From Parastagonospora avenae f. sp. tritici 18332-5 (Eukaryota > Ascomycota > Dothideomycetes > Pleosporales > Phaeosphaeriaceae), in contig JAFJTR010000203.1 in assembly GCA_022559985.1 (NCBI GenBank), positions 1 through 13,646 of the forward strand: 13,646 nucleotides of DNA, read 5' to 3'. Each line of letters opens with the position of its first letter. Position 1 is the stretch's first letter. The notes beneath the pieces are model-generated. The model was not told the DNA's origin and made no database searches. It saw only the letters and a list, made by a program, of their open reading frames with translations. Of the stretch, positions 7,131 through 13,646 are shown piece after piece. A program made the position numbers and the translations under genes.

Positions 7131-7396
7131 ATCATGTCGTTTAAATACGCTGACTCTCTTTAGCCTCTTCGTGTCCGCCTTGACCACATCCTTTGCTTCT
7201 TTGCACGATGCGCGTAATGCCAGCTGGTGATTGAGACATTATGTCGATAGGTAACGTGGCTAGCTCGCTTGCCGCGCACGATATGCAACTTGACGGAGCA
7301 GGGCAATGCGAAGCTCTGGTGCATTTCACTTCAAGTCTCATTACCAAGCGCTACAAATGCCACCTCAACCACCGCCCACTTCAGTGTCACGAATCC
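7131..7396. other. Unassigned gap between two relics
   Basis: No recognisable protein or element end is seen on either strand. A minus-strand frame reads through with several stops (for example WAVVEVAFVALGNE near 7345-7385) and could be the eroded tail of the nuclease-like gene or the N-terminus of the helicase-like relic. Confidence 0.4.
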
Positions 7397-9080
7397 TTAA
7401 GAACCCATCCCACCACTTGCGAATGTCTCCATCTACCTAATCCTCAGCACCTTTAAGCTCTTGACTAGTCGATATGTCTGCATCCTGTTCGCTGTGTTTC
7501 CCAAAGGGACCGAATAAAAGATCTGAATATTCGACACCAGTTTCCATATGTCCGAATTCGCTAGGTGGGGAGCTTTAGAGAGCATGGCCTGGGCGAAGAA
7601 GAGCGACTACGCTCCGATTTAGGTATCGATAAGTAGAAATACAATCTGCAAGATGATATCAGAGGTATCGGGGACCATCACGATGGTGGAAGACGGGGTG
7701 AGATCGGTTCCTGCGTCTGTAGCTGCTCCGCTCGCAAGATCTTGCTTTATCTTCTGCGGCTTTTCCGTGGACCACACGTGACGAGCTGCGATCCCAATCA
7801 GCTAGGCCGTGTCTCTGCTGCCGCTTTACCCGCCCCAAGTGGAGCAAGCTGCCCTACAAGTGTTTCGATCCGTGCCACGTGCGCCGCAACCTATACACCC
7901 AATTGTACCTTCGCTTCTTCCGCGGTCTGACTCTCGATTTTGGCTTCGATTGATACAACGATGGGTCGAGCGCGCAGACCCTCGTAGCCAACGTGGTTGA
8001 TAGAATCGATTGATGTGCCCACGAAGGATGCTATCATATCGTGTGCGGGACTGAAATAGTATAATCGATGGCCTTGCAAGTCATATGTTTATCTCAATGC
8101 GTAGGGCAATATTTTAGTATAATTCTAGCCGTAGTATTAGAAAAGTGTTGCTCTTGTCAGCAAAGCTCGTTATGTATTCTAAGTCGTGGACAGGCCGAAG
8201 AGTACTTACATGATCTAAAACCTAATACTCGTCTTATCGTTTCCCAAGGCCAGCTCCAGCACCTTTAGAGTAAACGCGATTGTTCTACTCGCTCTCATAG
8301 TCCCCATTCACGGAACATCGGTGCGACAGTGAATAATGTCCTGTACAGTCCGCAGCTCCCACAGCAGCTCGTCCACTGGCCTTCCATCCGATGTGTCGCA
8401 CTGGCGCTGCTCATCTTGCCCATGTCCGCTTCCGCCTGCCATTGTTTGAGTTTCGCAGGCACCACAGGCCCGCCGCCCACATCCTCCAGCTCCGCCAAGA
8501 GCGCAAGCCTGTTTTCACCGAGCTGCTCCCGCTTCGAAGCGGTCGTGCTCGCCAAGTGGAGGTGATTTTCGCTATCTCCAACGTTTCAAAAAAAAGTCGT
8601 CTTCTTAGGGCTGGCCTAGCAGGTAGAAGATTGCGATGGTGTGCCCGCACGGACCTAGAGGTCATCGTAGTCTTCGATGTACTCGTTGGCAAGAGCTTCT
8701 TTCTACGGAACATTAAGAATGGGGTATATGCTGCGTGCGAAGTAGTCCGGACGCGGCGTCGCATCGTCGATATCGTCGGACGAACACGCGTCGTCGAAAA
8801 AATTGGTGCTATTATTTCAACGGCGAGGGCGTGCGCGCGCGCATTTTGTTGATAATCTTTATTGAGCAGGACGCATTGCTTTTGGGGAAGGCATGAACAT
8901 ATTCCGGTCGTTCGCCGCCATCTCGCCCAGCACTACACGGCGTGTCTTCTTTTGCGGGCGCGGGCTCTCGCGCCCATCAGGCTGCCATCGCTTGTAAGTG
9001 CGCAAGCGAGAGAAATATGTTCGCGTGCGGGCGTGGGGTTCGAGTTCGCGGATCCAGGCGGTGACTGAGAGGGGATGCAT
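7397..9080 (-). pseudogene. Degraded PD-(D/E)XK nuclease-like gene (fungal family)
   Basis: The likely start is ATG 9080-9078: MHPLSVTAWIRELEP, then a basic segment and VVLGEMAANDRNMFMPSPKA. A stop and a shift follow, then an acidic DDIDDATPRPDYFARS (~8750-8800), REQLGENRLALLAELEDVGG (~8460-8530), VDELLWELRTVQDIIHCRTD (~8315-8375), a candidate intron with a GTAAGT donor at 8209, and KAIDYTISVP (~8045-8075). After another shift come SINHVGYEGLRARP and VVSIEAK (~7939-8003), carrying the E-x-K pair expected at the nuclease active site, and VQLGV-stop-VAAHVARIE. The C-terminal part gives SLFFAQAML, IWKLVSNIQIFYSVPLGNTA and TYRLVKSLKVL. This matches the architecture of a large fungal PD-(D/E)XK-like family of unknown role. 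Multiple stops and at least three frames make it a pseudogene. Confidence 0.55.
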
Positions 9081-9212
9081 TGAGGGAAGGAGAGATCTTG
9101 AGTCGATGTTCTTGTGGTGGTCCGGGCTTTCCACTAACTCGGAGGGCCATCTATCGATTGACGCCGACTACGTTGTCGCCAATTCAGGGCCATCTACCGT
9201 CACATTGTGAAG
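9081..9212. promoter_or_regulatory. Divergent intergenic region
   Basis: The 132 bp between the ATG of the minus-strand nuclease-like relic (9080) and the ATG of the orphan gene (9213) must contain the promoter of the orphan gene and probably once served both. No clear TATA or CCAAT box is evident. Confidence 0.4.
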
Positions 9213-10430
9213 ATGCCAACAAGAAAGAGAGCGCTTGTAGAAGTCAGTTCAAATAACTCGCGAGAACCAAAGTCAGCCAAAAGACCCAACCGCGATCCCG
9301 AGAACGCGTCGATACCAGCAGAATCTAGGGAGAAGAGCGCTGAAACCCCCACCGTCAGTGGGCCAGCACATGTAGGTACACAAAAGCGTCTTCGCAGGTG
9401 AAATGGCTCTGCGACACGCCAACACTAATATGCACAGGAGATATCAACCCTACCGCTAAGGTACATAACGTACTCCAACCCATCGTACAGTGTAGACCCG
9501 GAAGATATCGGAACGGGAGAGGAAAGCCAATCGAACGCTGAAGAAGAGAAGCGGTATGATGGAAAGCCTGCCGAGGAGTTCCCGGATTGGCCCTACGTAA
9601 TCTCTGAAGCTACGGCCGAGCTCGTTACGGAGTATAGCCTCGAGTCTTCCAAGCGAAACCAGGATGATTTTAACATGTACGTCTCGAACGACTTTACTGG
9701 GTATGGAATGCAGGAGGTCATAGAGAACCAGCTCAGAGGAATCAACACGCTTATGGCTAAGCGACGATTCGCGGACGATGAGCGTGCTGTTGGGCTCTGG
9801 GTACGTTTGTCAGCTTTCGCCCACTGGGCTCAATCTCAACCACTAGAACCTTGGGTCATGATCGATCATAGTCAGCTCTGGCAGGACACCGTCGCAATAA
9901 TTGGGGTCGCAATCTTAGCCACATTAAATGCTCTCGACCGGGCGAAGCTGCTGAAGCAGCACTCCCCTGTGAGGGACCTGGGTCTGGTTCTCGCACTTCT
10001 TGGAGACTTCGTTTGCAATTGTCTGGATCAAACTTCGACAATTCCATATCTATCGTCGAATGATAGAGAAGTCTGCTGGCCGTACAAGATTGTCCTCTAC
10101 GCTAAGGCCAACAGTATCAAGATCCAAGGCGTCTATGGCATCGAAGAGAAGTTCGTACAAAGGTTCGATAATGAGGATAAGGCGAACTATTGGAAAAGAA
10201 AAGAGTGTGTTGATCGCTGGGGTTGGGGTACAAAGGTAAATAATATGTCCTCCTTAATTATGTTGCCTAATGAACTGAAGTGGAAGATTCTTAGCAGTAA
10301 GTACGGCAGACAACATAGCATATTCTGTCGGGGTTCATTACTCGGAGGGAATGACTTTGATATTACGAGCTGGCCGGCCGCTGAGAGAAGGAAGTACAAC
10401 TTCGAAGACAAAGACCCTCTTCAGCTCTAA
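9213..10430 (+). CDS. Intact orphan protein, two exons (9213-9397, 9461-10430), 384 aa
   Basis: The family is not recognised. ATG 9213 begins MPTRKRALVEVSSNNSREPK, a basic, Ser/Pro-rich and probably disordered N-terminus. An intron at 9398-9460 (63 bp) has GTGAAA donor, CACTAAT branch-like site and CTAAG acceptor; splicing joins phase 2 codons and opens the frame through 10430, while the nearer acceptor at 9437 gives an immediate stop. The middle is acidic (GTGEESQSNAEEEKRYDG), followed by a probable globular region with VIENQLRGINTLMAKR, LWVRLSAFAHWAQSQP and VAIIGVAILATLNALDRAKL; the last is hydrophobic but is not clearly a membrane helix. The Trp-rich tail includes CVDRWGWGTK. There is no signal peptide or catalytic motif. 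It lacks premature stops although neighbours are RIP-like, so it is probably under selection or recently arrived. It diverges from the nuclease-like relic across 132 bp. An extra 3' intron (GTAAAT near 10236 or GTAAGT near 10297) is possible. Confidence 0.6.
9398..9460 (+). other. Predicted intron of the orphan gene
   Basis: GT at 9398-9399 and AG at 9459-9460, with CACTAAT at about 9423-9429. Its 63-nt length is typical for filamentous fungi. Chosen because it alone links the upstream ATG frame to the long downstream frame without a stop. Confidence 0.6.
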
Positions 10431-10821
10431 GCTTGTAAAGATTAGTTGTAATGTCGCAGTGAGTGCAAGCAGTGCGCAAAGAATTAAAGATTGAACTGAG
10501 GTGTTATTGTATGTCGCTATGAACAGTATATGTAGTAAATCAGAGGTGGCAGGCACTGCGTAGTACAGCAGTGGAGACCAGACATGTCAACAATCCGTTC
10601 AGTCAGTTTGCAGCCCTTGGCTTGAATTGAACTGCAAGAAGCAGGCTAAAAAATTTAAACAAACTAATTAAACTGTCTCCTAGCAAGGCTTAAACTAGAC
10701 TAATTAAAAAACTTATTTAATGTTGATACGGCAAAGGTGAGGTTGAATCAAGTAACGGTCGTTGCAACGAGTTGAGGTAGATAATTCATTGATTCTTGGA
10801 GGTGGGCTGCAGCTCGCGTAC
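10431..10821. other. AT-rich intergenic DNA, no gene seen
   Basis: This holds the 3' flank of the orphan gene, with ATTAAAG-type words near 10483-10490, then an AT-rich stretch (~10646-10722) full of TTAATT/AATTAA words, as in RIP-mutated repeats. No coding frame or element end could be assigned. Confidence 0.4.
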
Positions 10822-11130
10822 TGTAACGACGCAGGCAAGACAAGAGATCCGAACTCGGTGTGGTCTCACTCAGAGGCATATGGGAGTGCGTGGGAGAACC
10901 GTAACCTAAGATCAATTGACACCTATAGGTCTTGTACGAAAGGATTGCAGAAAACTGCCTATGTACATCTAGGGAACAGCAAGCTTAAATACATGAAGGC
11001 TAGGGAGAGCTGAGTCAGAACTAAGTCAGGCTCAGGTCCGAATCGTGTCCGGGGTAATCCGGGGTGATATCGCTGTAACGAGGGAGGACATAAGTAACTA
11101 AGTCCGGTACTAGTAGGTGACCTCGTTACA
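10822..11130. mobile_element. LTR-like unit with TGTAACGA/TCGTTACA ends (309 bp)
   Basis: The left end is TGTAACGACGCAGG and the right end GTGACCTCGTTACA, giving TG...CA and an 8-bp inverted terminus common in fungal LTRs. A TATTTAAG-like promoter word on the minus strand (~10983-10990) suggests minus orientation. The flanks (CGTAC on the left, AAGAC on the right) do not match, so no target duplication is found. It could be a solo LTR with altered flanks, a remnant of a larger element, or chance. A nested TGTAACGAGG/CCTCGTTACA inverted pair occupies the right end (~11072-11130). Confidence 0.4.
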
Positions 11131-11340
11131 AAGACTGCAGCTGATAGCACTAAGCGTGGACCCTAGGAAAGAGGGATTAGCGAGGCATGCGCAGCGCTCC
11201 ATAGTCCCTAGGACTGCATGAGCTTCATTGTATGTATGCTAGCGATAGGTAGTACAATGTAAATGATATAAAAATAAAAATAAAATAAAAAAAACATTAT
11301 CCTTGCATACTATAATAACAAATCACATAAGGCTTAATAA
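11131..11340. other. Noncoding stretch ending in an A-rich tract
   Basis: No gene is seen. An A-rich low-complexity run of ATAAAA units (~11266-11295) precedes the Copia relic. It could be a poly(A)-like end of a non-LTR element or simply RIP-driven AT enrichment; no target duplication was found to decide. Confidence 0.4.
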
Positions 11341-12081
11341 GCAATTAAATGTTTGCAGAATAAGTACACTCTTACTAGAGGCAACGACCTCTAATAGTTC
11401 CTTAGAATAGAAGTTCTACAGGACTAAACCATACGCAAAATTCAGCTATTGCAAGCTGCCTACTCAGAAAAGATTAGCTAACTAGCAGATAATATAAGTC
11501 TTCGACACAACACACTAATAGCTGCGATAGAACTACACCCTAGAAAGGATTTAGTAACCCTAGCTAATATTAACAGGTTTTAACGCAAGATTAGTTTTTT
11601 ACTTTTTGCTGCAGTTACTACAAGGCTAGATATTGCCTTTGCAACATCCTGCTTAGCTCAGTTCCTGTCTAACCTAGACCTAGATTACTAAGACGCAGCA
11701 GACTAAATGCTTCTATATCTTCAGAGCACACAACAATTAGCCTTATAACTTAGAGGTAATGCTAGACTTTAGATCGCAAGCGATGCTTTGTTTGCTAACA
11801 ACACACTAGACTACAAGAGCTTCTAAGGCTACGCTATTAAGCTTTTTAGCAGACTTATTGCCTAGAAAGCTAATAAATAAGACACTGTCACTACATTAAC
11901 AACTGAGGCTGAGCTACTCGCGCTCTCTCAGGTAGCTAAGGAGGCGCTCTTCGTCTCAAGGCTGCTCCGCGAACTTCAGATTGAACTAGATACTCGCGCT
12001 GTTACTATATCATGTGATAACAAATAAACTATACGACTCGTTAATGAGGAGATCTCTCGCCTTTATACTAAACTTCGTCAC
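11341..12081 (+). pseudogene. Copia pol relic: reverse transcriptase tail and RNase H, many stops
   Basis: A single plus frame runs from ~11341 to 12081 without a frameshift. Recognisable pieces are KYTLTRGNDL, FLRIEVL, FAAVTTRLDIAFATS, TEAELLALSQVAKEALFVSR with LLRELQIELD (~11908-11990), and ISCDNK-stop-TIRLVNEE, stopping at YTKLRH. This order is diagnostic for the C-terminal RT-RNase H part of Ty1/Copia polyproteins. Roughly a dozen in-frame stops are TAA or TAG, with none from frameshifts, which strongly suggests CpA to TpA mutation. The RT catalytic YVDD region is not seen and the 5' part is missing or unrecognisable. The 3' part is severed at 12081 by insertion of the Copia element at 12082. 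Not functional. Confidence 0.85.
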
Positions 12082-12295
12082 TGTTGGTAGGCCTTGTACG
12101 ATCGTACGGGTGAATAACAACGAGGTTCTTCTAGTGACTGGTATACTGGTATTGATTCATCTATGAACGTGGGTGCTACGAAAGTATACCTGAGCGTAAC
12201 GCAAGTCGGGCTGAAGTAGGATTGAAGAAGGATCGAGTTAGCTCAGCGGTCAGTGTTGAGCAGACGACGTCCCTACTAATACTCACGATCCGACA
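12082..12295 (-). repeat. 3' LTR of Copia element D (family D, copy 3, 214 bp)
   Basis: Read on the minus strand it starts TGTCGGATCGTGAGTATT and ends CGATCGTACAAGGCCTACCA plus ACA. It is about 95% identical to copy 1 (3091-3307), with a 3-nt length difference and mostly C/G to T/A changes. Flanks GTCAC and CTAGA differ, as expected for one LTR of a full element rather than a solo LTR. Confidence 0.9.
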
Positions 12296-12392
12296 CTAGA
12301 AGTCTTTTCTTTCCGGATAGCTAGTAACTCTGCGTGTATCGGTAGTGACTGTGTGTGTAGCATCAAACATCAAAACTTGTCAGCCTCTGCAC
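12296..12392 (-). other. 3' noncoding region of Copia D
   Basis: The roughly 97 bp between the pol stop codon and the LTR hold no coding frame; they contain the polypurine tract. Confidence 0.6.
12303..12316 (-). other. Candidate polypurine tract
   Basis: On the minus strand GGAAAGAAAAGA lies a few bases upstream of the LTR start, the position where plus-strand DNA synthesis is primed in LTR retroelements. Confidence 0.6.
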
Positions 12393-13646
12393 CTATTCAT
12401 CCACTCGGACTGTTAGCCTATTGCTGTCAATAAAGCGTTCAAGAGCGCGGTTTAGCGATGCCTTGGTGAAGGCATCAGCAGGATTGTCTTCACTATTGAT
12501 CTAGCGGATCTTAGTGATCTCGCGACGCTCATACGATTGACGCAGCGCCATAATGTCGATCATAAGGCGCTTCTCCTTCGTTGTTCCAAGCTTAACAAGG
12601 CACTCGTACAGGGAGTACGAGTCTGTACAGATCACTAAGGGAATTGAAGGTAGTTCTAGTCGATCTGTGATCATCCTTAAGGTAGTGGCGATAGCGATGC
12701 TTATGTCAAAGCTATTGACCATGCCATAAATTTCTGAGGCTAATACGCTCCGCGTGACGCGCTTACACTTTGTAGAGCTGTAGTGGATCACGTTGCCCTA
12801 GATTGTGAAGGCGTTAGCGTTAATAGACTCGTTAACGAGCATAAGGACAAAGCCTAGCTGTAAGCTAAGGTCCTTGTTGTTGGCGAAGGAACCGTCCACA
12901 AAGACCATTAACTTTGCCTCTGTGAGATTGACAGTAACGTAGCGCAGTCCACGATTGAGGTTCTCCATCTGCCATTTTAGGCGCTTGTTCAGCGCCTTGA
13001 TGTCCTTATCTGATGGCTGCTGCGCTTGAGCGGCGACGGACAGATTAAATGACGCCTCTGGTTGGCACGTTGATGCGATGTATGCACCGCGGGCGCGCTG
13101 CTCTATGTACTGTTGCGCGCGGTCGGGTGCCCTGATGTCTACCAGCTTGATTTTTCCTCCTTGTCCTTTCTGCCTGAGGTTCAGGATTGGTTTGGTAGCG
13201 TCCATCGTGAGTGTACATCCATTGAAGTCTAATTGAATCTCAGGTGTAAGGATAGACTTTAGCTTTAATCTGAACTCTGCCTTCTAGATCTTTTTCTCGT
13301 CAAGTAACGAGAATGCGTGTGTCCCAAGCATAAGGGTGTCGTCTGTTTGCATGCCAACGATGCCGAGGATGCTAGTATCGCCGTTTGTGATCAATAGGCA
13401 TAGGTCGTACGTAGATGTTGCCATGTCCAGTTCCTTGCAATGATGTCCATGATACGTCGTCCACTAGTGGACTCCTGCCTCTGCGATCCCATACAGTGGC
13501 TTGATCACGTAGAGTAACGTTCCTTTTGGATATTGTGGTATCATCTTAGTAGGGAGGTGGGCGAGTATTGTCCGCTTCAGTGTTGTCTGCGCCTGTGGAT
13601 ACGCCTGCGTGATATCACGTAGCTGGATACTCATCCCGCGTTGTAC
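12393..13646 (-). pseudogene. Copia D pol, RT C-terminal part and RNase H (partial, four TAG stops)
   Basis: One frame is open from the window edge to the natural stop at 12395-12393, 418 codons including stop, with no frameshift. RT pieces include LRDITQAYPQAQT, LYVIKPLYGIAEAG and GIVGMQTDDTLMLG; the Asp-Asp pair (~13338-13349) is at the place of the YVDD box. RNase H pieces include MVFVDGSFANNKDLS (~12865-12905), LASEIYGMVNSFD, LVICTDSYSLYECL and the terminal DNPADAFTKASLNRAL (~12445-12488), a Copia hallmark. The four internal stops, at 13466, 13286, 12800 and 12503, are all TAG and replace expected Trp or Gln codons. Gag, protease and integrase would lie to the right, outside the window. 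Confidence 0.88.

Larger units (their letters stand above)
12082..13646 (-). mobile_element. Copia retrotransposon D: 3' half with 3' LTR
   Basis: The element lies in minus orientation and runs off the right edge. It comprises the 3' LTR (12082-12295), a polypurine tract just upstream and the pol end (12393-13646). It is inserted into the Copia relic after GTCAC (12077-12081), which should be repeated beyond its other LTR outside the window. Its LTR family also supplies the solo LTRs at 3091-3307 and 5738-5942, making this the only coding family member here. Confidence 0.88.

Noticed and set aside
7141..7347. 68-codon minus-strand frame as a separate gene
   Set aside because: No recognisable motif, no supporting context; probably noncoding remains between two pseudogenes.
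8391..8852. 153-codon plus-strand frame
   Set aside because: It is antisense to the nuclease-like relic, whose recognisable segments are all on the minus strand.
9438..9460. Shorter 40-nt intron (9398-9437) in the orphan gene
   Set aside because: Splicing at the AG at 9437 gives a stop seven codons later; the AG at 9460 keeps the frame open.
11266..11300. Poly(A) tail of a LINE or SINE
   Set aside because: No target duplication, no upstream reverse transcriptase and no A/B box were found; the tract may just be AT-rich decay.
12082..12295. Solo LTR
   Set aside because: Flanking bases do not match, and a polypurine tract and Copia pol end lie directly upstream, so it is the 3' LTR of a larger element.
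12393..13646. TAG reassigned to Trp or Gln
   Set aside because: Stops in neighbouring relics are also TAA and TGA, the CpA bias explains TAG, and hAT copies show Trp as TGG at matching sites.

Overview
The window looks like a repeat-rich compartment of a filamentous ascomycete genome. It holds nested hAT, Tc1/mariner-type and Copia elements, short 40-65 bp introns, and genes broken by in-frame stops that are mostly TAG/TAA where homologues have Trp or Gln. That pattern fits repeat-induced point mutation (RIP, CpA to TpA). Only one gene appears intact: a two-exon orphan at 9213-10430 (+). No rRNA, tRNA or CRISPR array was seen.

Layout. Positions ~164-6334 are one old hAT transposon, hAT-A (minus strand), repeatedly hit by other elements. 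From left to right these are: a Tc1/mariner (pogo/Fot-like) element at a TA (1-163); a solo LTR at 385-893 (TSD TTGCC) that itself carries a second solo LTR at 457-639 (TSD CCTCT); a solo LTR at 1269-1437 (TSD AGTAG); a complete second hAT, hAT-B, at 1651-5582 (8-bp TSD CTTGTGAG); and a solo LTR at 5738-5942 (TSD CCCAT). hAT-B carries three further solo LTRs: 1720-2108 (TSD TTTCA), 3091-3307 (TSD CTACA) and 4589-4773 (TSD ACAGC). Each boundary was set by matching the flanking duplications, and removing the insertions restores the interrupted reading frames.

To the right lie two broken minus-strand genes. The first (~6450-7130) resembles the N-terminal region of fungal telomere-associated RecQ-helicase-like proteins. 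The second (~7397-9080) resembles the fungal PD-(D/E)XK nuclease-like family and keeps an E-x-K motif. The nuclease relic diverges from the intact orphan gene across 132 bp. Next come AT-rich DNA, an LTR-like unit bounded by TGTAACGA/TCGTTACA (10822-11130), and a Copia relic (11341-12081) riddled with stops but free of frameshifts. A second Copia element in minus orientation (12082 to beyond the window end) has inserted into that relic. Its 3' LTR belongs to the same family as the solo LTRs at 3091 and 5738, so the window contains a coding member of the family that seeded two of its own solo LTRs.

There is no operon or pathway here. The main interest is a resolvable insertion chronology at least three levels deep, a GC-AG intron in one hAT copy that is absent from the other, and a surviving gene among mutated neighbours. 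Family names come from recalled motifs, not from searches.
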